A stretch of DNA of 64,000 nucleotides from an uncultured Pseudokineococcus sp. (GCF_947495735.1 NZ_CANMAA010000002.1:186001-250000), one strand, 5' to 3'; positions 35,648 to 45,979 are shown, counted from the stretch's first letter. Notes: a model not told the origin generated them from the letters alone. Numbers and translations are program-made.

Positions 35648-35925
35648 GAAGTAGTCGACAACTTCGCCCCTCTGGGCGCCCGATCACCGAAGTCATCGAC
35701 AACTCTGGCCCGCAGGGCGCCCGACCACTGAAGTAGTCGACAACTCCGGCCCGCAGGGCGCCCGACCACTGAAGTAGTCGACAACTCCGGCCCCTGGGCG
35801 CCCGGCACCTGAAGTAGTCGACAACTCCGGCCCGCAGGGCGCCCGACCACTGAAGTAGTCGACAAGTCCGGCCCCTGGGGCGCCCGGCACCCGAAGTAGT
35901 CGACAACTCCGGCCCCGGCCACCCA
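35648..35925. repeat. Intergenic tandem array, 41-bp period, seven copies (type B)
   Basis: Units begin at 35648, 35689, 35730, 35771, 35811, 35852 and 35893 (spacings 41, 41, 41, 40, 41, 41). Each starts GAAGTAGTCGACAACTC (two early variants, one AAG) with GTCGAC palindrome, and has GGCGCCC near base 27-28. The second halves fall in two versions: GGCCCGCAGGGCGCC (copies 2, 3, 5) and GGCCCCTGGGCGCC (4, 6). It contains stop codons and is not coding. Lies between the serine hydrolase and lipA. Confidence 0.95.
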
Positions 35926-36015
35926 CCCCGCCCTGCGCGACCCGGCCGCCCCCCTCGCCCCCGCCCCCGCCCCCGCGCCACCGGACGGCGGCGCGGTCGC
36001 GCGTACGCTGCTGCG

Positions 36016-37020
36016 GTGACGGTCGCACCCGAGGGACGCAAGATGCTCCGCGTCGAGGCGCGCAACGCCGAGACGCCCATCGAGAAGAAGCCCAGCTGGA
36101 TCAAGACCCGGGCGAAGATGGGCCCCGAGTACAGCGAGCTCAAGAGCCTGGTCAAGCGCGAGGGCCTCCACACGGTGTGCGAGGAGGCGGGCTGCCCCAA
36201 CATCTTCGAGTGCTGGGAGGACCGCGAGGCCACCTTCCTCATCGGCGGCGAGCAGTGCAGCCGCCGGTGCGACTTCTGCCAGATCGACACGGGCAAGCCC
36301 TCCCCGCTGGACCGGGACGAGCCGCGCCGCGTCGCCGAGAGCGTCCAGGCCATGGGCCTGCGCTACGCCACGGTCACCGGCGTCGCCCGCGACGACCTCC
36401 CGGACGGCGGCGCCTGGCTGTACGCCGAGACCATCCGCGCGATCCGCGCCCTCAACCCGGGCACCGGCGTCGAGATCCTCGTGCCCGACTTCAACGGCGT
36501 CCCCGAGCTCGTCGGCCAGGTGCTCGACGCCGGCCCGCAGGTCTTCGCGCACAACGTGGAGACGGTGCCGCGCATCTTCAAGAGCATCCGTCCGGCCTTC
36601 CGGTACGAGCGCTCGCTCGACGTCATCTCCCAGGGCCGCGCCGCCGGTCACGTCACCAAGTCGAACCTCATCCTCGGCATGGGCGAGACGACCGAGGAGG
36701 TCGTGGAGGCGCTGCGCGACCTGCACGAGGCCGGCTGCGACCTCGTGACGATCACCCAGTACCTGCGCCCCAGCCCTCGCCACCACCCGGTGGACCGCTG
36801 GGTCAAGCCCGAGGAGTTCGTCGAGCTGCGCGACGCCGCCGACGAGATGGGCTTCGCCGGCGTCATGAGCGGCCCGCTCGTGCGCTCGTCCTACCGGGCG
36901 GGACGCCTGTGGGCCGGGGCCATGAAGCGCCGCGGCCAGACCATCCCCGCCGAGCTGTCGCACCTGGACGTCGAGCAGCCCGCGCGCCAGGAGGCCTCGA
37001 GCCTGCTCTCCCGCTCCTGA
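36016..37020 (+). CDS. lipA: Lipoyl synthase (radical SAM)
   Basis: Inserts two sulfur atoms into octanoyl-lysine to make lipoyl groups. 334 residues. The auxiliary cluster cysteines are Cys55, Cys60, Cys66 ([14 protein letters not shown]) and the radical SAM cluster Cys81, Cys85, Cys88 (CSRRCDFC). [16 protein letters not shown] and the C-terminal SSYRAG with the cluster-ligating Ser are present. Start GTG 36016. Followed by DUF4191 in the conserved order. Confidence 0.96.
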   Translation: MTVAPEGRKMLRVEARNAETPIEKKPSWIKTRAKMGPEYSELKSLVKREGLHTVCEEAGCPNIFECWEDREATFLIGGEQCSRRCDFCQIDTGKPSPLDRDEPRRVAESVQAMGLRYATVTGVARDDLPDGGAWLYAETIRAIRALNPGTGVEILVPDFNGVPELVGQVLDAGPQVFAHNVETVPRIFKSIRPAFRYERSLDVISQGRAAGHVTKSNLILGMGETTEEVVEALRDLHEAGCDLVTITQYLRPSPRHHPVDRWVKPEEFVELRDAADEMGFAGVMSGPLVRSSYRAGRLWAGAMKRRGQTIPAELSHLDVEQPARQEASSLLSRS

Positions 37021-37182
37021 CGTCGCCCGGCCCGCCCCCCGCGCGCTGCCCACCGGGGGGCGAGGTGCGGCCGTGACGCCGCCCCTGCGTTCCGGGACGG
37101 ATCTCACGGCGGCACGGCGCCCGCGAGCTGGGCCGCGCGGGACGGCGAGGGGGGCGAGCCGGCGGCCCGTATCCTGACCGGC

Positions 37183-38028
37183 ATGGCACGCCGCGCACCC
37201 CGCCCCCCCGCCGGAGCCTCCCCCGCCGGAGCCTCCCCCGCCGGGAGCTCTCCGGCAGGAGCCTCTCCGGCTGGAGCGACGGGTGCGGCGTCCGGTCGGG
37301 GCCCCTTGGCGGCCCTGCGCCGCCGGCGCGACCGCCCGAAGTTCGGCCCCGACGGCCGCCCGACCGGCCGAGTCGCGCAGATGCGCCAGGTCTACGGGAT
37401 GACGAAGACGGCCGACCCGTCCGTCACCTGGTGGATGCTGGGCGTCTTCGTCGGCGTGCTCGCCGTCGCCCTGCTGATCGGCGTCCTCACCGGGCACCCC
37501 ATCTACCTCACAGTGATCGGCCTCCCGATCGCCGTGCTCGGTGCGCTCGTGGTCCTCGCGCGCAAGGCCGAGGCCGCCGCCTACAGCCAGATCGAGGGGC
37601 GCCCCGGTGCGGCAGGGGCCGCGCTGCGCTCGATCCGCCGCGGCTGGGACATCGACGAGCAGCCCGTCGCCGTCGACGCGCGCACCCAGGACTCCGTCTT
37701 CCGCGGCGTCGGCCGCGCCGGCGTCGTGCTCGTGGGGGACGGCGCCCCGCACCGCATCGGCAAGCTGCTCGAGGCCGAGCGCCGCAAGGTCGCGCGGGTG
37801 CTGCCGAGCGTGCCGGTCCACGTGATGCAGGCCGGCTCCGGCGAGGGGCAGGTCCCGCTGAAGAGCCTGGGCCGCCGCGTCCAGCGCCTGAAGCCCGTGA
37901 TGACCAAGGACGAGATGTCCCAGGTCCAGCGCCGGCTCAAGGCCATCGGCGGCATCCGGATGCCCGTGCCCAAGGGCGTCGACCCGCTGCGCGCGCGCCC
38001 CGACCGCAAGGCCTCGCGCGGCCGCTGA
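37183..38028 (+). CDS. DUF4191 membrane protein
   Basis: 281 residues, actinobacteria-specific, function unknown; the mycobacterial counterpart follows lipA too. The N-terminus has a short low-complexity run of ASPAG-like pentads (residues 8-29). Then a basic stretch with TGRVAQMRQVYGMTKTADP, two membrane helices (WWMLGVFVGVLAVALLIGVL and IYLTVIGLPIAVLGALVVLA), and a soluble region with GWDIDEQPVAVD, HRIGKLLEAERRKVARVLPS. ATG 37183 start. Confidence 0.88.
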   Translation: MARRAPRPPAGASPAGASPAGSSPAGASPAGATGAASGRGPLAALRRRRDRPKFGPDGRPTGRVAQMRQVYGMTKTADPSVTWWMLGVFVGVLAVALLIGVLTGHPIYLTVIGLPIAVLGALVVLARKAEAAAYSQIEGRPGAAGAALRSIRRGWDIDEQPVAVDARTQDSVFRGVGRAGVVLVGDGAPHRIGKLLEAERRKVARVLPSVPVHVMQAGSGEGQVPLKSLGRRVQRLKPVMTKDEMSQVQRRLKAIGGIRMPVPKGVDPLRARPDRKASRGR

Positions 38029-38058
38029 GCCGACCCGCCCCGTCGCGGCGCCGCTCCC

Positions 38059-38706
38059 TCAGCCCGGCGGCAGGTGCTCGGCGAGCCACTCCCCCAGCGC
38101 CTGCGCACTGGCGCCGACGGCGTCCGCCCAGTCCCACGCGCTGTCGTCGGCCCCGTCGCTGACGTGCTTGGCGAGCACCACCCGCGCGCCGAGCGACCGG
38201 CTCGCCCACGCGACGGCGAAGCCCTCCATGTCCACCAGGTGCGCCCGCTGCGCCAAGCGGTCGCGGACCACCGCGTCGGAGACGAACACGTCCCCGGCGG
38301 CGAGCACGACGTCGCCCGCCGGCGCGCCGGGCAGCCCGTCAAGCTCGAGCTCGGTCCTCGTGGGCGCACCCACCTGCGCGAGCGCGGCGGCGGAGATGTC
38401 GTGGTGCAGCACCCGCCCGGGCACGTGCAGGCCGCCCACGCCCTCGCGGAGCGCCCCGGCCGTGCCGACGCCGACCACGAGCGGCCTGCGATCCGGCGCT
38501 CGTGCGGCGAGGACCGCGGCCACCGCGGTCGCCGCCGCGGTCTTGCCCGGCCCCGTCAGCAGCAGCGGGAGGTGCGCGGGCACGGACACCGCCTCCACGG
38601 CCAGGGCAGCGACGACGAGGACGTCGTCCCGGGCCCCGGGGCCTCGAGCGGCGCGCAGCCGCGGCGCCGAGGGGGAGGACGGGGACGGGGAGGGCGCCTG
38701 GCTCAT
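38059..38706 (-). CDS. Nucleosidase of the purine nucleoside phosphorylase / MTAN superfamily
   Basis: 215 residues. Signature elements of MTA/SAH nucleosidase-like enzymes: TGPGKTAAATAVAAVLAAR, VVGVGTAGALREGV, LVDMEGFAVAWAS (substrate-binding Met-Glu) and VLAKHVSDGADD (catalytic Asp). Probably hydrolyses an N-glycosidic bond; exact nucleoside unknown. ATG 38706. It is inserted between DUF4191 and RDD genes, which are adjacent in mycobacteria. Confidence 0.78.
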   Translation of the reverse strand: MSQAPSPSPSSPSAPRLRAARGPGARDDVLVVAALAVEAVSVPAHLPLLLTGPGKTAAATAVAAVLAARAPDRRPLVVGVGTAGALREGVGGLHVPGRVLHHDISAAALAQVGAPTRTELELDGLPGAPAGDVVLAAGDVFVSDAVVRDRLAQRAHLVDMEGFAVAWASRSLGARVVLAKHVSDGADDSAWDWADAVGASAQALGEWLAEHLPPG

Positions 38707-38849
38707 GGCGGTCACCGTCCCAGAGGAGCCCGGCCGACGGGCACGCCGACGCCGGACGGCGAGCCGCACGACGACCGCGTCGCGCCCAGCACCACGACCC
38801 CGGCTGCTGCGCGAGGCGCGGCGGTGCGGACCCCGGTCGGGCGAGGAGC

Positions 38850-39254
38850 TCAGCGGCGCAGCAGCACGGTGCCGGCGAAGCGGTCGTGCAGCCCGCGCTG
38901 GTCGGCGTCCCAGATCGCGGCGGGGATGACCAGGCAGAGCAGGACCGTCCGGACGAGGGCGCGCAGCGGGCCGGGCCAGGCGCCCGCCACGCCCAGCACG
39001 CGCATCCGCAGCAGCAGGTGCCCCGGGCTCCCGCCCACGGTGCCGACGCCCACCGCGTGCAGCACGGCGAAGACGCCGAGCGTGGCCCAGGGGTCGCCGT
39101 CGAGCAGAGCGGTCGAGACGAGCAGCGCGAGCAGCCAGTCCACGAGCACCCCGAGCAGCCGTCGCCCCGTGGTCGCCACCGAGCGCGCGCCCGAGCGCGG
39201 CAGTCCCAGGCGCCGGCCGGGCCACGCCTGCTCGACGCCGCCAGGTCCGGTCAT
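38850..39254 (-). CDS. RDD-family membrane protein
   Basis: 134 residues (ATG 39254; a GTG at 39266 is possible). RDD pattern: GRRLLGVLVDWLLALLVST (Arg and Asp in helix 1), GGSPGHLLLRMRVLG, and the last segment RTVLLCLVIPAAIWDADQRGLHDRFAGTVLLRR with its DxxxRxLHD-type ending (split here: WDADQRGLHDR). Usually three helices; function unknown. Divergent from glnA as in related genomes (the mycobacterial counterpart lies between DUF4191 and glnA). Confidence 0.86.
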   Translation of the reverse strand: MTGPGGVEQAWPGRRLGLPRSGARSVATTGRRLLGVLVDWLLALLVSTALLDGDPWATLGVFAVLHAVGVGTVGGSPGHLLLRMRVLGVAGAWPGPLRALVRTVLLCLVIPAAIWDADQRGLHDRFAGTVLLRR

Positions 39255-39360
39255 CGGGCTCGCCACACGGCCACGCTAGACGGAGATCTCGACCTGTCCG
39301 CCGTGCGGCCGGGCCGGCTCGGCTACCGTCGGTCGCGTCGAGCGCCGCCACCCCTGCGGC

Positions 39361-39398
39361 GCAACACATCGGAAACACCGGCGACACGAGCGGGCAAC
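39361..39398 (+). promoter_or_regulatory. Tandem GlnR-like box upstream of glnA
   Basis: GCAAC-N6-GAAAC-N6-GACAC-N6-GCAAC fits the a-site/b-site layout (gTnAc-N6-GaAAc, twice, 22-bp period) of GlnR binding sites known upstream of actinobacterial glnA. Second site matches less well. Lies 128 nt before the glnA ATG. Confidence 0.55.
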
Positions 39399-39525
39399 GG
39401 CGCGCTCCTAGCGTCATGACCCACGATCGATGCCCGAGGTCGACGTCACCGCGCGTGACGACGGCGCCCCCGGGCCGACGGCTCCCGCCGCCACCCGACG
39501 AACCCCGACCCCGCCAGGAGAGTGG

Positions 39526-40950
<1,425 letters not shown>

Positions 40951-40995
40951 GCCCCACGGACCGCTGGTGCTGCGGCGACGCAGCCAGCCGGTCTT

Positions 40996-41048
40996 CGACG
41001 AGTCCGCACGAACCGCCAGCGCCCGCGGCGGGTCGTGCGGACTCGTCG
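40996..41048 (+). terminator. Terminator after glnA
   Basis: Bases 40996-41017 pair with 41027-41048 (21 of 22 match), about 45 nt beyond the glnA stop. It marks the end of the backbone and start of the accessory island. Confidence 0.8.
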
Positions 41049-41176
41049 TCGTCGGGGCGCGCCGGGGGTCGTCGCGTGGGAGGGCCCCCAGGCACGCCCG
41101 CCCTGCGCGGTCCCCCGGTCGCACGTCCACCCGACGGGCGGTCCAGTGCCTCCGGACCCCTGGAGCTGCTCTCGCC

Positions 41177-42079
41177 TCACGCGCGGGCGCTGAGCGCCCT
41201 GCGAGCCACTGCCAGGTCCTGCCACCCCGCTCCCACGGTCTTGACCACCGAGGGGCCGCGCCGGTCGGGGGCTGGGCACCTCACGAGGTCCTCCAGCTCG
41301 ACCAGGTCCTCGACCGCCAGTGCGCCGCCCGCGATGGCCATCACGACGTCACCAGCCTCCCGCAGCGCGACGTCGCGGCTCTCGACCACGACGACCGACG
41401 CCCGTGCGAGCAGGCCGTCGTCGAGCTCGCGGGCGTCCGGCGAGTGCGAGCCGACGGCGACGACGCAGGCGTGGTCGGCCACGAGCGACCCGTCGAGGAC
41501 GGGCGCGACCGCGGTGGTCGCGCACGCCACGACGTCGGCGCCCGGCAGGTCGCGCAGCGAGCCGGCTCGTGCGGGCACGCCCTCCGCCACCAGTCGCCCG
41601 ACCAGAGCCGCAGCCGTCGACCGAGACACGACCACCACGTCCTCGAAGGTCCGGACCGCCGAGAGGGCGTGCACGTGCCCCCAGGCCTGGGGGCCCGCGC
41701 CGACGACGAGGAGCCGCCGCGCCGCCGGCAGGGCCAGCCGCCGAACCGCCACGGCCGACACCGCCGGCGTCCGCAGCGTCGTCAGCGCCGTCCCGTCGAC
41801 CAGCGCGCGCGGCGTCAGCGTGGCGGCGTCCATCAGCACGTAGGCCGCCTGGACCCGGGGCGCGCCCACGGCCGGGTTCCCCGGGGCCACGCTCGTCACC
41901 TTGACCCCGACCACGTCAGCGGCCTCCGCCGGCATCAGCAGCAGCTCGCCCCCGGTGACCGGGACGGCTGTCCGGGGCGGCGCGCTCGCGACCCCCGACA
42001 GCAGCGCCGCCTCGACGGCGTCGATCGCGTCCACCCAGGGCACCCGGGCGAACAGCGCTGCGGCGTCCACGACCTCCAT
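41177..42079 (-). CDS. Ornithine cyclodeaminase / mu-crystallin family protein
   Basis: 300 residues. N-terminal domain begins MEVVDAAALFARVPWVDAI; Rossmann part has LLVVGAGPQAWGHVHALSAV. GGELLLMPAEAADVVGVKVTSV carries the conserved Lys that contacts substrate carboxylate in this family, and DADTLTPRALVDGTALTTLRT-like sequence follows (here DAATLTPRALVDG). Members include ornithine cyclodeaminase, alanine dehydrogenase and ketimine reductases. Start overlaps the SDR stop by 1 nt (TGATG); it is the last gene of the M17-SDR-OCD unit. Confidence 0.83.
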   Translation of the reverse strand: MEVVDAAALFARVPWVDAIDAVEAALLSGVASAPPRTAVPVTGGELLLMPAEAADVVGVKVTSVAPGNPAVGAPRVQAAYVLMDAATLTPRALVDGTALTTLRTPAVSAVAVRRLALPAARRLLVVGAGPQAWGHVHALSAVRTFEDVVVVSRSTAAALVGRLVAEGVPARAGSLRDLPGADVVACATTAVAPVLDGSLVADHACVVAVGSHSPDARELDDGLLARASVVVVESRDVALREAGDVVMAIAGGALAVEDLVELEDLVRCPAPDRRGPSVVKTVGAGWQDLAVARRALSARA

Positions 42080-42759
42080 CAGTCGTAGAGGTCGGACTGC
42101 AGCAGCAGCACGTCGGTGACCGTGCCCCGGGGCAGGCCCACCACCGCGTGGACGAGGTCGGCCACCGACTCCGGCGCGATCACCACCTGCTCGTCCATGT
42201 CCGGGGTCGAGCGCCAGCGCATCGGGGTGTCGGTGGGTCCCGGGCAGAGGGGGACGACGCGGATGTGCTCGGGTGCGAGCTCGACGGCCAGCGCCCGCGC
42301 CATGCCCACGACACCCGCCTTGGCCGCGCTGTACGCGACCACCGGGTAGCCCTTCAGCGCGGTCTTCGACGCCAGCAGGACGAGGCTGGGGTTCTCGCTG
42401 GCGCGCAGGTGCGGCAGGAAGGCCGAGGCCACGAGGAAGGCCGAGGTGAGGTTCGCGTCCAGGACCCGGTGCCACTCAGCCGGCGTGAGGTCGACGAAGG
42501 CGCCCATCGAGCTGTCACCGACGGTGTGCACGACGACGTCCGCCCGCTCGACAGCACCGGCCACGGCCCGCACGGCCGCTGGGTCGGTCGCGTCGGCGGC
42601 GTGCACGACGGCGCCCGCGCCCACCATCGCAGCGGTCTCCTCGAGCGCGGGACGGGTCCGCCCGACCAGGTGCACCGTCCCGCCGTCTGCGGCCATCCTG
42701 ACCGCGACAGCCCTGCCGATGCCCTGGCCCGCGCCGACCACGACGCTGGTCCTGCTCAT
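42079..42759 (-). CDS. Short-chain dehydrogenase/reductase
   Basis: 226 residues, classical SDR. NAD-binding VVVGAGQGIGRAVAV, the N-x-x-x motif region VVVHTVGDSS, catalytic Ser in LLASKTALKGYPVVAYSAAKAG (split: Tyr-x-x-x-Lys = YSAAK), and ALAVELAPEHIRV. NNAG motif replaced by HTVG. Overlaps the M17 gene by 4 nt (ATGA) and the OCD gene by 1 nt, so the three products are made together and probably act on the same metabolite. Confidence 0.87.
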   Translation of the reverse strand: MSRTSVVVGAGQGIGRAVAVRMAADGGTVHLVGRTRPALEETAAMVGAGAVVHAADATDPAAVRAVAGAVERADVVVHTVGDSSMGAFVDLTPAEWHRVLDANLTSAFLVASAFLPHLRASENPSLVLLASKTALKGYPVVAYSAAKAGVVGMARALAVELAPEHIRVVPLCPGPTDTPMRWRSTPDMDEQVVIAPESVADLVHAVVGLPRGTVTDVLLLQSDLYD

Positions 42760-43790
42760 CGGTCTCCCCCCTCGGCGAGGGCCTCCACCAGGCGCACGAG
42801 CGTGCGGACGCCGAAGCCGGTCGGGACGGCGTCCACCCCTGAGCCGCGTTCGGACGGCCCCGAGATGTCGAGGTGCGCCCACGGCACATCGCCGACGAAC
42901 TCCGCGAGGAAGAGCGCCGCGGTGATCGCCCGCCCGACGTCGCTCCCCGGGTGGTTGCGCAGGTCTGCCCGCTCCGAGGCCGATCGGACCTGGTCGCGGT
43001 ACCGAGCGGCCAGGGGCAGCGGCCACAGCTCCTCACCGGCGTCGCGCCCGGCGGCCAGGACGGCGCTGACCAGCGCGTCGTCCGAGCCCACGACCCCGGC
43101 GATGCCCGGGCCGAGCGCGGTCACCACCTGGTAGGTCAGCGTCGCGACGTCCAGCAGGGCGCGGGGCTCGTCGCGGACGGCGAGGGTGAGCGCGTCGGCC
43201 ATGAGCACTCGGCCCTCGAAGTCGGTGTCGAGCACCTCGATCCGCGTGCCGGACAGCGACGTCACGATGTCGCCGGGGCGGGTGGCGTCCGGGCCGGGCA
43301 GGTTCTCCGCCAGTGGCAGGTACGCCCTCACCGGCACCTGCAGCCCCAGGTCGGCGACTGCGCACACGACCGCCGCGACCACCGCCGCGCCCGTCTTGTC
43401 GCGGTGCATGCCGACCATGGCCGCAGGGCTCTTGAGCGACAGCCCACCGCTGTCGAAGGTCACGCCCTTCCCGACCATCGCCACCGGCGGCCCGGCGGCG
43501 CCCCTCGGCTCGTGCGACAGCGTCACCAGGCGCGGCGGGTTGGGCGAGCCGGCGCCCACAGACAGCACCGCGCCGAAGCCCTCGGCGCGCAGCGCGCCCT
43601 CGTCCCGCACCGACACGCGCACGCCGTGGTCCGCGGCCAGCGCGGCCAACCGGTCGGCGAACGTCGCCGGCGTGGCCTCGTTCGCCCGCAGGTCGACCAG
43701 CTCGCAGGCCGTGGCCACCGCGGTGTCGAGCACGGCAGTCCGTCGGGCGCTCGTCGTCGTCGGCTCCGCACGGGTGGGTATCGAGATCAC
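42756..43790 (-). CDS. Short M17 leucyl-aminopeptidase-like enzyme, N-terminal domain absent
   Basis: About 344 residues versus ~500 for pepA at 17880. Only the catalytic domain and linking helix are present (starting near TAVATACELVDLRANEATPA). Motifs: [15 protein letters not shown] (Lys/Asp), MHRDKTGAAV (metal Asp), DTDFEGRVLMAD (NTDAEGR in typical members; Ala to Phe), and AHLDISGPSE. GGGAGG 9 nt before GTG 43790 supports this start; GTG 43811 is an alternative. The missing macro-like domain normally forms hexamer contacts. First gene of the M17-SDR-OCD operon, divergent from hyuA. It may hydrolyse N-acyl amino acids or dipeptides made by the island. Confidence 0.8.
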   Translation of the reverse strand: MISIPTRAEPTTTSARRTAVLDTAVATACELVDLRANEATPATFADRLAALAADHGVRVSVRDEGALRAEGFGAVLSVGAGSPNPPRLVTLSHEPRGAAGPPVAMVGKGVTFDSGGLSLKSPAAMVGMHRDKTGAAVVAAVVCAVADLGLQVPVRAYLPLAENLPGPDATRPGDIVTSLSGTRIEVLDTDFEGRVLMADALTLAVRDEPRALLDVATLTYQVVTALGPGIAGVVGSDDALVSAVLAAGRDAGEELWPLPLAARYRDQVRSASERADLRNHPGSDVGRAITAALFLAEFVGDVPWAHLDISGPSERGSGVDAVPTGFGVRTLVRLVEALAEGGDR

Positions 43791-43939
43791 GCGGAGCAGC
43801 CTCCCGCGCACCGCCGCGAGCGCCCGTGCGTCTCGCCCACCCGGTCGGGCACCCGGTGGTCATCGCGCACGGTCGGCGCCCGACCGCGGTTCCTACGGTT
43901 CGGCGCACTCCCATCCGGCGTCGTCCCGAGGCAGGTCTG

Positions 43940-45979
43940 ATGAGCAGGTACCGCGTTTCCATGGACATCGGTGGCACGTTCACCGATGTCATCTCCTACG
44001 ACGAGGACACGGGCGAGTACCGCGCTGGCAAGTCCTCCACGACACCCACGGACCTCACCTCAGGGGTGTTCGCGGCGCTGGACTCCCTCGTCGACGACAC
44101 CCGCGACATCTCGTTCCTGGTGCACGGCACCACCCAGGGGCTGAACGCCCTGCTGACCCGGCGCGGCGAGCGGGTGCTCGTGCTCGCCACGGAGGGCGCG
44201 AGCCACCAGCTGCACATCGCCCGCGGCCCACGCTGGCGCCTGTACGACCTGCACTACCGCAAGCCCGAGCCCCTGGCCCCGCTGCAGGACATCCTCGCGG
44301 TGGCCGGGCGGTTCTCCAGCGAGGGAGCGGAGCTGACGCCGCTCGACGAGGACGCCGTGCGCGCCGCCGCCGCGAGGGGCCGCGCCGAGGGCATCACCGC
44401 CTACGCCGTCTGCTTCCTGTTCAGCTTCCGCGCTCCCGAGCACGAGCTCCGGGCCGAGCAGATCCTGCGGGAGGAGCTCGGCGACGACGTCACGATCTCG
44501 CTGTCCCACCGCGCGGCCAAGGAGTGGCGCGAGTACGAGCGGTCGTCGTCTGCCGTCGTCGAGGCCTACACGGGCCCGGTCGTGCGCCGGTACCTCACGA
44601 AGCTGGAGAGGTCGCTGACCGAGCGTCGCCTGCCCGTCCCGCTGCACGTCATGCAGTCCTCCGGGGGCATCCTCACCGCCGAGTCCGCCCGACGGCGTCC
44701 GCTCCAGACCCTCCTCTCCGGCCCCGTCGGCGGCGCGATGGGCGGCGCGGCGCTCGCCGCCAGCCTGGGGCGGCCCAACCTCATCTGCGTCGACATGGGC
44801 GGGACCTCCTTCGACGTCTCGCTCATCGTCGACGGCGAGCCCGACGTCTCCCCCGAGACGACGCTCGAGGGCCTGCCGATGCTCATGCCGGTGGTCAACA
44901 TCCACACCGTCGGCGCCGGTGGCGGCTCCGTCGCCCACCTGGAGTCCGGCGGCCTGCGGGTCGGCCCGCGCTCTGCCGGCGCCAACCCCGGTCCGGCCTG
45001 CTACGGACGCGGCGGGACCGAGCCGACCGTCACCGACGCCAACCTGGTGCTCGGCCGCGTCGACCCGTCGTGGTTCGCGGGCGGCCAGATGCACCTGGAC
45101 GTCGAGGCGGCGCGCACCGCCGTCGCGACGGTCGCCGAGCCGCTGGGCCTGGGGGTCGAGGCGATGGCCGAGGGCATCTGCGACGTGGCGAACGCGAAGA
45201 TGGCCCAGGCGATCAGGACCATCACGGTGGCCCGAGGCATCGAGCCGCGTGCCTTCAGCCTCGTCGCCTTCGGGGGAGCCGGTCCGATGCACGCCGTGTT
45301 CCTGGCCCAGGAGCTGGGCATCCGCGAGGTCGTCGTGCCGCGCTTCCCCGGCGCGTTCTCGGCCTGGGGGATGCTGCAGACATCGATCCGCCACGACGAG
45401 TCCGACCCGTACTACTTCCGCGACGAGGACGTCGACACGGCGGACATGACCGCTCGCCTCCGGCGCATGGGCGCGTCCGCCGCGGAGTTCATCCGGTCCG
45501 AGGGCGTCAGCGAAGAGCGCGGGCGCACCACCTTCTCGGTCGACGTCCGCTACGTCGCGCAGGAGTACACGCTGACCGTGCCCCTGCTGGGCGCGGACGA
45601 GCCGCTCGAGCCGGACTTCCTCACCTCGCTGTCCGCCCGTTTCGGCGAGCAGCACAAGGCGAGGTTCGGGCACGCGAACGACGGCGCCCCGATCGAGGTC
45701 GTCGCCCTCCGCGCCACCGGGCTCGGCGACCTGATGCGCGCCGCGCCCGGTGCGTTCAGCCCCGGCCCCACGGCGACCGAGGCACCGGTCGCCGACGTCT
45801 GGTTCGCCGGCGCCCCCACCCCGACGACGCTGCACCGCCGGTCGGACCTCGGCCTCGAGCCGTTCACCTCACCCACCGTCGTCGTGGAGGAGACGGCGAC
45901 CACCGTCGTCCCGCCCGGCTACACCGTCACCGTCGACGAGCGAGGAACACTCGTCATCACCGCCGAGGAGCCCGCATGA
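43940..45979 (+). CDS. hyuA: Hydantoinase/oxoprolinase subunit A (ASKHA fold)
   Basis: 679 residues. N-terminal ATP-binding motif SMDIGGTFTDVISYD, the VHGTTQGLNALLTRRG segment, second phosphate motif ICVDMGGTSFDVSLIVDG and VGAGGGSVAHLE, ANPGPACYGRGG, and late FGGAGPMHAVFLAQELG. These are hallmarks of the HyuA/oxoprolinase/acetone carboxylase group, which uses ATP to open cyclic amides (hydantoins, 5-oxoproline) or carboxylate ketones. ATG 43940. Overlaps hyuB by 4 nt. Substrate not determined; island context suggests a ureide or lactam. Confidence 0.9.
   Translation: MSRYRVSMDIGGTFTDVISYDEDTGEYRAGKSSTTPTDLTSGVFAALDSLVDDTRDISFLVHGTTQGLNALLTRRGERVLVLATEGASHQLHIARGPRWRLYDLHYRKPEPLAPLQDILAVAGRFSSEGAELTPLDEDAVRAAAARGRAEGITAYAVCFLFSFRAPEHELRAEQILREELGDDVTISLSHRAAKEWREYERSSSAVVEAYTGPVVRRYLTKLERSLTERRLPVPLHVMQSSGGILTAESARRRPLQTLLSGPVGGAMGGAALAASLGRPNLICVDMGGTSFDVSLIVDGEPDVSPETTLEGLPMLMPVVNIHTVGAGGGSVAHLESGGLRVGPRSAGANPGPACYGRGGTEPTVTDANLVLGRVDPSWFAGGQMHLDVEAARTAVATVAEPLGLGVEAMAEGICDVANAKMAQAIRTITVARGIEPRAFSLVAFGGAGPMHAVFLAQELGIREVVVPRFPGAFSAWGMLQTSIRHDESDPYYFRDEDVDTADMTARLRRMGASAAEFIRSEGVSEERGRTTFSVDVRYVAQEYTLTVPLLGADEPLEPDFLTSLSARFGEQHKARFGHANDGAPIEVVALRATGLGDLMRAAPGAFSPGPTATEAPVADVWFAGAPTPTTLHRRSDLGLEPFTSPTVVVEETATTVVPPGYTVTVDERGTLVITAEEPA

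Noticed and set aside
35648-35925. CRISPR array
   Set aside because: Units are contiguous with no unique spacers and there are no cas genes in the window.
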